Of a stretch of DNA of 64,000 nucleotides, positions 27,370 to 36,385 are shown piece by piece; the stretch's first letter is position 1; each line of letters opens with the position of its first letter. The translations under genes and the position numbers were made by a program. Below the pieces are notes generated by a model. The model did not search any database. It saw nothing but the letters and a program-made list of their open reading frames with translations, and was not told where the DNA came from. The DNA comes from Rubneribacter badeniensis (GTDB lineage Bacteria; Actinomycetota; Coriobacteriia; Coriobacteriales; Eggerthellaceae), in the NCBI RefSeq assembly GCF_002899695.1, contig NZ_PPEL01000004.1:1-64000 (forward strand). The letters are read 5' to 3'.

Positions 27370-28545
27370 CTACTTCACCACGCGCACCCTGCGCACGCCC
27401 TCGAGAGCGGCGAGGCGCTCAATGGCATCGTCGGGCCATCCCGCCGCGCCTGCGTCGAGGTCGAGCAGCGTGTAGGCCGCCTCTCCGCGCGACTTGTTCG
27501 CCATGTTCTCGATGTTCACGCCCGCGTCGCCGAACACGTTGGTGATGCGGGCGAGGGCGTTCGGAACGTTTTCGTGCAGCACGGCCACGCGGCGCAGACC
27601 CTCCGGTACGGGGCCCAGGTCGCAGGCGGGGTAGTTCACGGAGTTTGCGATCGTGCCGTTGTCCAGGTAGTCCATGAGCTCGCGCACGGCCATCACCGCG
27701 CAGTTGTCCTCGGCCTCGGCTGTCGAGGCGCCCAGGTGGGGCAGCACGACGGCATGCTCCATGCGCATGACGGCGGGGTTGGCGAAGTCGGTGACGTAGA
27801 CGGCCACCTTGCCCGAGGAAAGCGCGGCGGCCATGGCCTCGTCGTCCACGAGCGAATCGCGCGAGAAGTTGAGGAACACGGCCCCGTCCTTCATGAGCGA
27901 GCAAGCGCGCGCGTCGATCATGCCCTTCGTGGAGTCCGTGGCGGGCACGTGGATGGTGAGGTAGTCGCAGACGCGCAGCACGTCGTCGAGGTTCGTGACG
28001 TGGTGCACGGCGCTCGAGATGCGCCAGGCCGCCCCCACCGACACGTACGGGTCGTAGCCGTAGACGTCCATCCCCAGGCCGACGGCGGCGTTGGCCACCT
28101 CAGCGCCGATAGCCCCCAGCCCGATCACGCCGAGCTTCTTGCCCGCGATCTCGCGTCCGGAAAACGCCTTCTTCGCCTTCTCGGCCGCTTTGGCGATGTT
28201 CTCGTCGCCGGCGTTGTCGCGGCACCACGCGATGCCGCCCGCGATGTCGCGGCTGCCCAGCAAAAGCGCGCAGATGACGAGCTCCTTCACGGCGTTCGCG
28301 TTCGCTCCGGGGGTGTTGAACACCACGATACCCGCCTCGGCGCAGCGCTCGAGCGGGATGTTGTTCACGCCCGCGCCCGCGCGGGCGATGGCGAGCAGGC
28401 TCTCGGGGAGTTCGACGTCGTGCAAAGACGCGCTTCGCACGAGCGCCCCGTCGGCGCCCTCGAGCGTGTCGGACAGCGCGTAGCCTTCGGTGAGGAGGGC
28501 GGTGCCCAGGGGCGAGATGTTGTTGAGGCAGTGGATGCGGCGCAT
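27370..28545 (-). CDS. serA: Phosphoglycerate dehydrogenase-like D-isomer 2-hydroxyacid dehydrogenase
   Basis: This 391-residue cytosolic oxidoreductase oxidises 3-phosphoglycerate, the first step of serine synthesis. The substrate domain has RAGAGVNNIP and VFNTPGANANAVKEL. The NAD-binding Rossmann motif is GVIGLGAIGAEVAN. The catalytic Arg/Glu/His region includes LNFSRDSLVDDEAM and LPHLGASTAEAEDNC. A C-terminal ACT domain (VAVLHENVPNALARITNVFG) suggests serine feedback. ATG 28545 follows AAGGAGAT. It is a single gene with its own terminator. A related dehydrogenase cannot be excluded. Confidence 0.88.
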   Translation of the reverse strand: MRRIHCLNNISPLGTALLTEGYALSDTLEGADGALVRSASLHDVELPESLLAIARAGAGVNNIPLERCAEAGIVVFNTPGANANAVKELVICALLLGSRDIAGGIAWCRDNAGDENIAKAAEKAKKAFSGREIAGKKLGVIGLGAIGAEVANAAVGLGMDVYGYDPYVSVGAAWRISSAVHHVTNLDDVLRVCDYLTIHVPATDSTKGMIDARACSLMKDGAVFLNFSRDSLVDDEAMAAALSSGKVAVYVTDFANPAVMRMEHAVVLPHLGASTAEAEDNCAVMAVRELMDYLDNGTIANSVNYPACDLGPVPEGLRRVAVLHENVPNALARITNVFGDAGVNIENMANKSRGEAAYTLLDLDAGAAGWPDDAIERLAALEGVRRVRVVK

Positions 28546-28870
28546 GGGGATCTCCTTCGAAAACGGCGGCCCGACGCGCCTGGTCGATGCGTCGCGGCCG
28601 CTTCGATGCGTTCCCGCCATCATGCGCCCCGGCAGGTTTCGCTGTCAACGAAAGTCGAGCGTGCGAGCGTTTTTCTCGGCGGATGCTTGTCCTTGCCGCG
28701 CGTTGCGTTGGCTCAGGGCGGCGTGCCAGGTCGGGGTGCGGCGACATGGCTTGGAAGCGCTCGGCCCTGGGTCGCGTTCTGCGACCGTTTCGAGCGCGCG
28801 CTTGGCCTTGCGGCGCGTCTCGGCGCGCTTTAGGGCGCGAGTTCAGCTTCGCAGTGCGTCGATCGTCTGC

Positions 28871-29089
28871 TTACGGTAACGGATTCCAAAATTTTTTCCG
28901 ATATTGTGCCGAAGCGATCGCTCTGGAGAAGGTCGGGCCGCGCAAAAAGCCAGAATGGTAAAATATGCAGAAAAAGATATCGATATTGTACCGAAATCCC
29001 TCGGTTCGAGCCGATTCGTGGAGATAAGAGGGAAGAAATATGCATCTTCGGTAATATATTGTCAAAAATATCAGAATTCCTTACCGTTA
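28871..29089. mobile_element. AT-rich MITE-like element, copy 1
   Basis: This ~219-bp AT-rich island in GC-rich surroundings has inverted ends: TTACGGTAACGGATTC on the left, and CCTTACCGTTA on the right (reverse complement TAACGGTAAGG). Internal AAAATTTT(TT)CC and GTCAAAAA blocks recur in the element at 31989-32187. It has no coding frame of note. It is probably a non-autonomous element or a repeated regulatory island. The flank 28546-28870 contains nothing else I can name. Confidence 0.6.
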
Positions 29090-29185
29090 GCCAGTAGCCA
29101 GTAGCCAGTAGCCAGTAGCCAGTAGCCAGTAGCCAGTAGCCAGTAGCCAGTAGCCAGTAGCCAGTAGCCAGTAGCCAGTAGCCAG
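29088..29185. repeat. Heptanucleotide tandem repeat (TAGCCAG) x14
   Basis: There are fourteen perfect copies of TAGCCAG in 98 bp, starting at the right end of the AT-rich element. Perfect short repeats of this length are prone to slipped-strand changes in copy number. No gene on either strand clearly reads through it. A - strand frame reads it as repeated LLATGYW, but has no other support. Confidence 0.95.
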
Positions 29186-29643
29186 TCGACATCCGATCCC
29201 GTCTGACCCATTCGTCCTCGCTCTCTTCCGGCGGCATTTCGAGTGGCTCTGTGCCAAACCAAGGCCGATGCGGGTCTGCGTTCGCGGGATCTCGGATCGG
29301 ATTCCTTGCGATCAGGCCGGGCAGAAGGCTCCTCCATTGGGCGAAGGGCCTTTCCGTTTCGCCTATGGGGTTGGCGCGGCACGCGGATTCGGCTTCTACC
29401 AACATCATCTGACGGAGGATTGCAAGAAAGAGTGCGTTTCGCTGAAGGCGAGGGGGCGGGCGTGCTTGCCGGGTTGGGGGCAGATGTGCGAATGCGGTGC
29501 GGACGAGCGCTGTGCTTGCGCGCTCGGGCTTGCACGGCGCGCGAAGGCCGCGAGCGCCTGCCGCGCAAGGCGAGCGCGCAAGGGGCCGCCGACCCTTTGC
29601 GCGGATCGGCGGCCCGTCCTGCTGCGGCAAGGAGCGCGTGCGG
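29186..29643. other. Spacer with no supported gene
   Basis: These 458 bp lie between the heptamer repeat and the bacterioferritin 3' end. It holds only unremarkable overlapping open frames. No terminator with a T tract follows the bacterioferritin stop. Confidence 0.45.
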
Positions 29644-30108
29644 CTAGTTCTGCGTGGAGAGGAACACCTGAAGCGACATCTGCTCGATCTGGTCTTGCAG
29701 CTCCTCGAGCTCGTCGACGTGTTTGTCCTCGTCTTCGAGGATGTCCATGAGGACGTCGCGCGTAGCGTAGTCGAGCACCTTGCCGGCTAGGACGATGGCC
29801 TCGTTGTAGTCGCGCACGGTGTCCACCTCGAGCGCGTGGTCGAGGTCCACCTGCTCGGGGACCATCGCCCCGATGCGGATCTCGTTAAGGTGCGACACGA
29901 TGGGCGTCCCCTCGAGGAACAGGATGCGCTCGATGAGCTTCTCGGCGTGCTTCATTTCGGTGATGGCGCGGTGCTCGAAGCTGTCGTGCAGTTTCGTGTA
30001 GCCCCAGTCCTCGCACATCTCGGCATGCACCATGTACTGGTTGATGGCGGTCAGCTCGCCGGCCAAAAGGTCGTTCAGCGTGTCGATGAGTTCCTGGTTT
30101 CCCTTCAT
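29644..30108 (-). CDS. bfr: Bacterioferritin
   Basis: This 154-residue subunit belongs to the 24-mer iron store. All ferroxidase ligands are at canonical positions: E18, E51, H54, E94, E127 and H130. M52 (EMKH), the haem-binding methionine at the subunit dimer interface, is present. It oxidises Fe(II) and stores iron while consuming oxidants in the cytoplasm. ATG 30108 follows GGAAGGAG. A TACAAT -10 lies at 30168-30173 on the - strand. It is divergent from a LuxR-type gene. Confidence 0.96.
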   Translation of the reverse strand: MKGNQELIDTLNDLLAGELTAINQYMVHAEMCEDWGYTKLHDSFEHRAITEMKHAEKLIERILFLEGTPIVSHLNEIRIGAMVPEQVDLDHALEVDTVRDYNEAIVLAGKVLDYATRDVLMDILEDEDKHVDELEELQDQIEQMSLQVFLSTQN

Positions 30109-30167
30109 GGGGCGCTCCTTCCGAAATACGGGCGATGGGCGGCGGGCCGCCTCGGCCCGTCCGCACG

Positions 30168-30173
30168 ATTGTA
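30168..30173 (-). promoter_or_regulatory. Putative -10 box of bfr
   Basis: TACAAT on the - strand, about 60 bp upstream of the bfr ATG. No strong -35 is visible. Confidence 0.45.
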
Positions 30174-30299
30174 GGGGCGCGGCGGGGCGGGAGGGCGCGG
30201 CGTGGCGAACCGTCGCTACGGCGTCGCCGTGCTGTCAGAAAGCGCGAGGGGTGCTTGCTCGTCTCGAGCCGTCTGCCCCGCATCATGCGGCGGCATGCG

Positions 30300-30308
30300 C
30301 GTGTGCTA
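30300..30308 (+). promoter_or_regulatory. Putative extended -10 of the LuxR-type gene at 30380
   Basis: TGCTACAAT is an extended -10, about 70 bp before the start at 30380. It is in the divergent region shared with bfr. Confidence 0.5.
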
Positions 30309-30379
30309 CAATTCCTTGTCGACTCGATTCGTCAGAGGGTCGAGGCGCAAACCGGGTGAGACGACCGGAAGGGGGCGGC

Positions 30380-31834
30380 GTGGACTTCATGGCGCGTGTC
30401 GGCCGCGACGGGGGCGGTCCGGCGTTTCTTCTGCTAGGCTTCGGGATGTTCGTCGTGACGTATGGCGGCGGGCCGCTCGGTTTCTTCTCAGGGTCTGCTG
30501 GCTCGGTTCCCTGGGGCATCGTCCTCATCGCTCAGACTGCGTTTCTTGTGGGAACCGCGCTGGGAAGTTTCGGGGTGCGGTTTGCGTTCCGCTCGAGCTC
30601 CGAGCGGAGGGAGCGCGTGCTCGGCGCGTCGGCGTACGTCGCGGCGACGCTTGCGTGCTTGGCTTTGCAGCCCGCTTTGGCCGCTGCGAACGCCTCTATC
30701 GGCACATGGTGCAGGGTCGCGCTGTCCCTGTTCGCGGGAGCGTTCTCGGCTCAGCCCCTTCTTTTCTGGGTCGGACGGCTTCTCGATTTCAGTAGGGTGT
30801 CCGGACGTCTCGGGTTCTTCGCCGTGCTCGTTTCGTGCTATCTGCTCAACCCGGCTGCGGCGGCGCTGGTGTCCCGCTTCGAGGGCGTGCCGTATGCGGG
30901 CCCTGCCGTCGTTGCAGGGTGCGCGCTCGCATCCGCCCTGATGCAGGCGCTTCTCTTCTGCCCATCAGAAGATGCCGTCCCTCGGAAGCCCTCGGGCAAA
31001 GGGGCTTATCGGCTCGTCGTCCACTCTTCTTCGGTCTTGATCTGCCTGGGCTTCTCATGGGGAGTGGCCGAGGCCGCGACTTTGCTCATGCTCGGGGTTG
31101 GTCGCTCGGACGAGTCGGCGCTCGGCATGGTCGCAGCCTTCTGCCTGGTATTCGCCGCAGCGTGCGCGGCACGGGCGTTGAGCACGCGCGAAGAGATGAA
31201 GTTCGGAGCGTTCATCAGGCTTTCCATCGTTGCATGCGGGGGCACGCTCGTCTCTGTGCCCCTGGTTGTCGAGGTCATGCCGTCGCTGCTCTTCCCGCTG
31301 TGCTACTTCGTCATACTTCTCGGGGAGGTGTCGCTCATCGCGTTCTCGATAGACGTCTGCCGCGAGGAGGGAAGGGCCTTGGTGGACGTGCTTCCGGCCA
31401 ACTACGCGGTGTTCGTAGGGGCCGTTTGCGTTTCAGGGACGCTGTTTTGGATTGCGCACGAGTTGTTTGAGGAGCGGATGGCTTGGTGGATGGTTGCCAT
31501 CGTCTCGACATGGGTCGTCCTGGCCGCTGTGCCCTTCCTTCCGAGCCGTGCGAGCGACGCGGTGGTGTTCACGCTCGGCGAGCTTCCCGAGAACGAGGGG
31601 TATGAAGCGAACGTCGCCATGCTTCGGGAGCGAATGGCGCTCCGCTACAGCCTGAGCGACAAGGAGGCCGAGGTTTTGGGCCTTCTGCTTCAAGGGATGA
31701 ACCGCGAACAGATCGCCGCTCGGCTGTATCTGAGTCCTTGGACGATCAAGTCGCGCATAAGCATGATCTATAGAAAGTGCGGCATCCATTCGTACAAAGA
31801 GCTGGTGAAGCTCGCTTCGAGCGACGAGGCGTGA
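30380..31834 (+). CDS. Membrane-bound LuxR-family transcriptional regulator
   Basis: This 484-residue protein has about a dozen hydrophobic segments over the first ~410 residues, resembling a transporter-like sensor. A C-terminal LuxR/GerE helix-turn-helix follows (LSDKEAEVLGLLLQGMNREQ, then LYLSPWTIKSRISMIYRKCG). This architecture is a hallmark of Eggerthellaceae and is thought to link membrane sensing to nearby operons. GTG 30380 has AGGGGG 5 bp upstream, and ATG 30389 is an alternative. It lies between the divergent bfr gene and, further on, the hypA-FeS-hypB genes, which may be its targets. Confidence 0.88.
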   Translation: MDFMARVGRDGGGPAFLLLGFGMFVVTYGGGPLGFFSGSAGSVPWGIVLIAQTAFLVGTALGSFGVRFAFRSSSERRERVLGASAYVAATLACLALQPALAAANASIGTWCRVALSLFAGAFSAQPLLFWVGRLLDFSRVSGRLGFFAVLVSCYLLNPAAAALVSRFEGVPYAGPAVVAGCALASALMQALLFCPSEDAVPRKPSGKGAYRLVVHSSSVLICLGFSWGVAEAATLLMLGVGRSDESALGMVAAFCLVFAAACAARALSTREEMKFGAFIRLSIVACGGTLVSVPLVVEVMPSLLFPLCYFVILLGEVSLIAFSIDVCREEGRALVDVLPANYAVFVGAVCVSGTLFWIAHELFEERMAWWMVAIVSTWVVLAAVPFLPSRASDAVVFTLGELPENEGYEANVAMLRERMALRYSLSDKEAEVLGLLLQGMNREQIAARLYLSPWTIKSRISMIYRKCGIHSYKELVKLASSDEA

Positions 31835-31988
31835 TCCTATTCGGGGCGGCCGATCCTTTCTGCGCTGCGTCTGCCCTTCCGGCGCTCTCTGGGCGGCGCG
31901 TTCAACGTGGCGGGCGTGTCGCTCTTCCGGTGCCCTCGTTTCCGCCCTTCGCGCTCAACTCGTCCCCGCAACGGCTGGGTTTATCGCA

Positions 31989-32187
31989 ATCGGTAAGGAA
32001 TCGGAAAATTTTCCATGATAGTTTACGGCTATCGCGGAAAAGGGCGCTGTGGATCGCCTATTCAGTGCTTTAAGGTCCTGTTTTTGTTGCAAATGCAACG
32101 GAAATGGGGCTGCTTATGCAAGTCAGACTCTCCGAAGTGTGCAAACCGGTCATATATCGTCAAAAAAATGACCGATCCTTTACCGGA
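31989..32187. mobile_element. AT-rich MITE-like element, copy 2
   Basis: This ~200-bp AT-rich island has ends CGGTAAGGAATCGG (31991-32004) and CCGATCCTTTACCG (32172-32185), near-perfect inverted repeats. It shares the ends and internal blocks (GGAAAATTTTCCATGAT, GTCAAAAAAATGAC) with the element at 28871-29089. There is no gene inside it. Confidence 0.6.
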
Positions 32188-32521
32188 ACCACCCCGCAAC
32201 CGCTCTGCGAAAACGTCCCGCAGACTCGAAAACGCCCGCGACCCCGTCGGCGGGCCCTGCAGCTTCGCCGCCAGCAGGCTCGCCATCCGCCTGACAGCTT
32301 CGGACGGTAGCCCGCAAGGCCCAGCGGTGGCGCGTTCCGACGGCGGCGCAACGCCTTCGAGGGGGCTTACGCGTTGCGCCTCCTTGCGGGCCGAAAGCGG
32401 GCATGCCCAAATGGGTGATTTTGCTTTTCGCCCAAAGGGGCGCTTCCTCATCTGCGGGTTATCCGGATAGCATGCGGCTTGCGCCGTTGGGGCGCGACGA
32501 AAGGCGGCGAAGGGAGTCGGC
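32188..32521. other. Spacer before hypA with one hairpin
   Basis: A perfect 10-bp inverted repeat GGCGCAACGC / GCGTTGCGCC lies at 32345-32354 and 32371-32380. No T tract follows. No gene in this stretch is supported. Confidence 0.45.
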
Positions 32522-33001
32522 ATGCACGAGATGGCGTTGGTGCACGGGGTGGTCGAGGCGGTGCTCGAGCATGCGGAAAGCGCTGGCGCGAGCGAGGTGA
32601 CGGCGGTTTTCCTGACGGTGGGGGAGGGCCGCGATGTCGTCGAGGAGTACATGCAGGGGCTGTTCTCGTTTCTGACGAAGGGCACGGTCGCCGAGCATGC
32701 AAGGCTCGCCGTCAGGCGCTCTCCGTTCAAGGTGCGCTTCAACCGATGCGATGCCGTTTTCCCCATCGACGTCTTCGATCCGTCGACGTGGGGATGCTCC
32801 CGATGCGGCACCGAGCGCGACTACCGGTTTCATTCGGGCATGGAGTTCACGATCGACCGCATCGAGATCGCAAGAGACGCCGCCGTCAAGAGCGGGGCAC
32901 CGGTCGCGCGAACGCCGAAGGCTCGGACGAGGGCGTCGGGCGCGGACGGGGGCGCATGCGGCGGGCCGATGGAGGCCGCGCCCCTCGCTGTCGCCGGATG
33001 A
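32522..33001 (+). CDS. hypA: HypA-like nickel metallochaperone
   Basis: This 159-residue protein starts MHEMALVHGVVEAV. The N-terminal MHE nickel-binding end and the overall HypA fold pattern (VEEYMQGLFSFLTKGTVAEHA) are clear. The zinc site is atypical: the first pair is a lone cysteine (FNRCDAVFPI), while the second, GCSRCG, is complete. A ~40-residue low-complexity tail follows the usual end. HypA hands nickel to hydrogenase precursors together with HypB. Here hypA and hypB flank an exported Fe-S protein, and no hydrogenase gene is in the window. Confidence 0.82.
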   Translation: MHEMALVHGVVEAVLEHAESAGASEVTAVFLTVGEGRDVVEEYMQGLFSFLTKGTVAEHARLAVRRSPFKVRFNRCDAVFPIDVFDPSTWGCSRCGTERDYRFHSGMEFTIDRIEIARDAAVKSGAPVARTPKARTRASGADGGACGGPMEAAPLAVAG

Positions 33002-33076
33002 CGGGCGGCGCGAGGTGGGCGCGCTCGTCGCGTTTCGGGTGGCTTTAACGTGCAGAAGAGGAGAGAGGAGAGGCGC

Positions 33077-34648
33077 ATGACGAAGGGTACGACGAAAAAC
33101 GTGGAGAAGGCCGTTCGGTCGCGTGCGGCGCAAGGGATGACGCGAAGGGGCTTCCTCGGTGCCATGGGCATGATGGGCGCCATGGGGGCCATGGGCGCCA
33201 TGGCCGGATGCGCGTCGACGAGCGCGAACGCGGCGCAAGGCGATGAAGGGCGGCAGACCGAGGTCGTGCTGAGCGACGGCACCGTGTGGCGGGGCACGCC
33301 CAAGCACATCGCCGATCTGGGCGGCTCCACCATGCCGCTCGAGGAGCTCAACCGCCGGCGCAAGGAGTACGTCGACTCCCAGACCGATTGGGTCAACGAG
33401 GACGGCACCGTCGTCCCCGCCGTGTACGTCAAGATGCGCGCGCTCATCCACACGCACGGATTCGGCGCGGGCGAGGGCCTGAACGACACGATGTTCAAGC
33501 GCTTGCAGAAGCTGTTCACCGAAGAGCAGGTCCAGGCGTACCTCGAGATGCCGTGGGTGCGCGAGTTCGCGGTCAACGAGTACTACCACAAGTCGCAGCA
33601 GGAAGGGTCGAGCCGAACCTACGAGGAGTGCAAGGAGCTGTGCGAGTTCTTCAGCGCGGCGGCATACCTGCCCTTCCGCACGCGCGCCGAGGGCATCGTC
33701 TACAACATCCCCGGTTTCGCCGAGGGCGTCAACACCTACACGTACTGCGACGAGTACTACGCGGATCCCGAGAGCTTCGACTGGCCGCTTCTGGGCGACG
33801 GCCTGGCTGAGGACCATGCCTACGCCGGCACCCCGGTGTTCTACTCGGTGCCCCTCAACAAAGAGGTGGTGGCGGAAGGGCACGAACTGCTCGCTTACGA
33901 CGATATCGAGACGGTCATCAAAGACCACGAGTACATAGCCGTGCAGCCCTGCTCGTGCCGCTACGCGCTCTACGTGAACGAATGCCACGAGAAGGGCGAA
34001 GAGTTTCCGACATTCGGGGATTTCGGGCGTGGCGATCTCACCGATTTTCGCGACTCCAACGGGGACCGTATCGAGACGTGTTTGGCTTTGGGCGACGATG
34101 CCGAGTATCTGGTCTCCCTTGGGCTCGGTCGCCGCATCAGCCAAGAGGAGGCGTTGGAGGTCATCCGGAAATCTCGCGACGACAACTTCATCCTCCACTG
34201 CCTTTACGGCAAGGAGCATGCCTGGGTGTGCTGCTGCAATCCGAAGATATGCGGCATCACGGCCCAGTGGGCGGCCGGAGCCGAGGCGCTGGGCGGCTGG
34301 GAGGAGCTGCAGAAGCTTCCCGCGTTCGCGTACCGCACGCACTACGACATCGGCGCCGACTTCAAGCTGTGCACCGCATGCGGCACGTGCGCGGAGCGTT
34401 GTCCAATGGAGGCCATCACGATGGACAACTACAACGGCCGGCCCCGCGTGACCGACCATTTGTGCCAGCGCTGCGGCCAGTGCGCGTACGTGTGCCCCCA
34501 AGAGGCCCGCAAGCTGTTCAAGCGCCCTGACGACCAGATACTGAAGATGCCGCATCTTCTGGAGGACGACTACAACCTCAAGGCGGCCTACCGCTTCGAA
34601 CACGGTCTGATCGGGCGGGGCACGACGGCCGGGCAAACACGGTTCTAG
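33077..34648 (+). CDS. Tat-exported protein with two C-terminal 4Fe-4S clusters
   Basis: This 523-residue exported Fe-S protein has the twin-arginine signal TRRGFLGAMGMMGAMGA. A lipobox-like AMAGC follows near residue 50. The middle contains CSCRYALYVNEC, ETCLALG and VCCCNPKICG, cysteine clusters typical of a larger anaerobic ferredoxin-like family. The C-terminus has two ferredoxin motifs, CTACGTCAERCP and CQRCGQCAYVCP. It probably carries electrons outside the membrane. Its position between hypA and hypB suggests a tie to a nickel enzyme, but the function is unknown. ATG 33077 follows a strong purine-rich GAGAGGAG. Confidence 0.82.
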   Translation: MTKGTTKNVEKAVRSRAAQGMTRRGFLGAMGMMGAMGAMGAMAGCASTSANAAQGDEGRQTEVVLSDGTVWRGTPKHIADLGGSTMPLEELNRRRKEYVDSQTDWVNEDGTVVPAVYVKMRALIHTHGFGAGEGLNDTMFKRLQKLFTEEQVQAYLEMPWVREFAVNEYYHKSQQEGSSRTYEECKELCEFFSAAAYLPFRTRAEGIVYNIPGFAEGVNTYTYCDEYYADPESFDWPLLGDGLAEDHAYAGTPVFYSVPLNKEVVAEGHELLAYDDIETVIKDHEYIAVQPCSCRYALYVNECHEKGEEFPTFGDFGRGDLTDFRDSNGDRIETCLALGDDAEYLVSLGLGRRISQEEALEVIRKSRDDNFILHCLYGKEHAWVCCCNPKICGITAQWAAGAEALGGWEELQKLPAFAYRTHYDIGADFKLCTACGTCAERCPMEAITMDNYNGRPRVTDHLCQRCGQCAYVCPQEARKLFKRPDDQILKMPHLLEDDYNLKAAYRFEHGLIGRGTTAGQTRF

Positions 34649-34670
34649 CCAAGGGGTTTTAGGAGGAGCC

Positions 34671-35366
34671 ATGGAAAGAAGGATGCTCGAGGTGAAGCGC
34701 GGCGTGCTGGCCGCCAACGACGAGGTCGCCGATGGGTTTCGCAGGCAAAGGCGCGAAGAGGGCACGTTCTTCGTGGACGTGATGGCCTCGCCCGGGGCCG
34801 GCAAGACGACGCTTCTGCTCGCGCTCGTCGAGAAGCTGCGCGCGCGTGCGGGGCGCGCGGGCGCGCCTGCGCCCGCTCTCGGGGTGATCGAAGCGGATCT
34901 CGAGTCCGATGTGGACGCCCGCAAGATCAAGGAGGCGGGCGTGGCCTCCGTCGAGCTCAACACGCGCGGGGTGTGCCATGTCGAGATGGGCATGGTGGAG
35001 ATGGCGTTCGAAGCGTTCGGGGGCGCGTCCTTCGAATGGCTGTTCCTCGAGAACATCGGCAACCTCGTGTGCCCCGCCGAGTTCGACACGGGCGCGCACT
35101 GCCGCGTTATGCTGCTGTCGGTGCCCGAGGGGTGGGACAAGGTGGTGAAGTATCCACCCATGTTCGCCGTGGTGGATGCGCTCATCGTGACGAAGAGCGA
35201 CTATTTGCCCTTGAACCCCGACTTCGACCTCGCGGCGCTCGAGGAGCGCGCCCGTGCGCTCAATCCGCGGCTCGAGGTGTTCGTGACGAGCGCACGGACG
35301 GGGGAGGGCGTCGAAGAGCTGGCGCTTTGGCTCGAGGATCGCCGCGGTGCCTGCGTGGCCCGGTAG
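34671..35366 (+). CDS. hypB: Hydrogenase nickel incorporation GTPase HypB
   Basis: This is a 231-residue SIMIBI GTPase. The P-loop ASPGAGKTTLL is near residues 39-49. GVIEADLESDVDARKIKEAG, NTRGVCHVEM (with the metal-site Cys-His), ENIGNLVCPAEFD and VTKSDY are all HypB motifs. It lacks an N-terminal His-rich store. It drives nickel insertion into hydrogenase large subunits. It starts 22 bp after the Fe-S gene, with AGGAGG before the ATG, so it is in the same operon. Confidence 0.92.
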   Translation: MERRMLEVKRGVLAANDEVADGFRRQRREEGTFFVDVMASPGAGKTTLLLALVEKLRARAGRAGAPAPALGVIEADLESDVDARKIKEAGVASVELNTRGVCHVEMGMVEMAFEAFGGASFEWLFLENIGNLVCPAEFDTGAHCRVMLLSVPEGWDKVVKYPPMFAVVDALIVTKSDYLPLNPDFDLAALEERARALNPRLEVFVTSARTGEGVEELALWLEDRRGACVAR

Positions 35367-35476
35367 CGTGATCGCCGCGGTCGGCACTTTGCGTCGCACC
35401 CTTGCGCTTTGGCAAGGCGCGGCAAGGGAAGAGGCGGCGAGGTCCGCACGAGGTCTTTCGGGGAAAGGCGGTTTCG

Positions 35477-36385
35477 GTGGAGATGATCGTGAGGGACGTG
35501 GAGGCGAAGGGCGTTTTGTCGAAATCGAACCTTCCCGTGAGCGACTATTCCGCGAATCCCTACATCGGCTGCGCGCACGGATGCAGGTACTGCTACGCGT
35601 CGTTCATGAAGAGGTTCTCCGGCCATTCGGAGCCGTGGGGCGAATTCGTGGACGTCAAGCATTGGCCCTGGATCGAGAACCCCCGGAAATACGAGGGGAA
35701 GGAGGTGTTCATCGGCTCTGTCACCGATCCGTACCAGCCCTTGGAGGAGAAGCATGGGAGGACGAGGACCCTGCTCGAGCAGCTGCAGGGCAGCGGCTGC
35801 AAGGTCAGCATCGCGACGAGGTCCGATCTCGTCCTGCGCGATCTCGATTTGATCAAAACCTTCCCCGGCGCCCGCGTGTCGTGGTCCGTCAACATGCTTG
35901 ACGAGGGCTTTCGCAAAGACATGGATCGCGCGGTGAGCATCGAGCGCCGTTTGGCAGCGATGAAGGCGTTTCACGACGCCGGGGTGCGAACGATCTGCTT
36001 CATCTCTCCCATCTTCCCCGGCATCACGGACGTTGCGGCGATCATCCGGCGCGCAAGGGACCGGTGCAACCTCGTATGGCTCGAGAACCTGAACCTGCGC
36101 GGCGCGTACAAGGAGGAGATCCTGGGCTACATAGCGCGGAAGCGGCCCGATCTGGTTCCTTTGTACCACGCGATCTACCGAAAAGGAGATCGCGGGTACT
36201 GGATGCTGCTCGACGAGGAGATACGGCGGTTCGCTTTGGGCGAAGGTCTGCCGTATCTTCGCAACGACGATTCGTTCACCAGGCCTTTCGAGGATCCTCC
36301 CGTCATCGTGAACTACTTTTTCCATGAGGAGGTCGTTGCGCGCGCGAAGAAGGGGCCTGCGGGGCGGCGCTCGGGACCGAGCTGA
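35477..36385 (+). CDS. SPL-like radical SAM protein
   Basis: This ~302-residue protein is a radical SAM enzyme of the spore-photoproduct-lyase/Rv2578c-like group. It has SDYSANPYIGCAHGCRYCYA with the CxxxCxxC cluster, and GSVTDPYQPLEEKHGRTR, a hallmark of this group. RVSWSVNMLDEGFRKDM follows. The substrate is unknown, and DNA or nucleotide repair has been suggested for relatives. GTG 35477 has AAAGGCGG upstream, ATG 35483 is an alternative, and the open frame reaches 35402. Confidence 0.87.
   Translation: MEMIVRDVEAKGVLSKSNLPVSDYSANPYIGCAHGCRYCYASFMKRFSGHSEPWGEFVDVKHWPWIENPRKYEGKEVFIGSVTDPYQPLEEKHGRTRTLLEQLQGSGCKVSIATRSDLVLRDLDLIKTFPGARVSWSVNMLDEGFRKDMDRAVSIERRLAAMKAFHDAGVRTICFISPIFPGITDVAAIIRRARDRCNLVWLENLNLRGAYKEEILGYIARKRPDLVPLYHAIYRKGDRGYWMLLDEEIRRFALGEGLPYLRNDDSFTRPFEDPPVIVNYFFHEEVVARAKKGPAGRRSGPS

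Noticed and set aside
29000-29030. tRNA-like GGTTCGAGCC
   Set aside because: No acceptor stem or anticodon arm can be formed around it.
29088-29185. CRISPR array
   Set aside because: The units are 7 bp with no spacers, and no cas genes are present.
28830-29630. - strand frame containing repeated LLATGYW
   Set aside because: The apparent protein repeat is only the translation of the 7-bp DNA repeat. The rest has no ribosome-binding site or recognisable domain.
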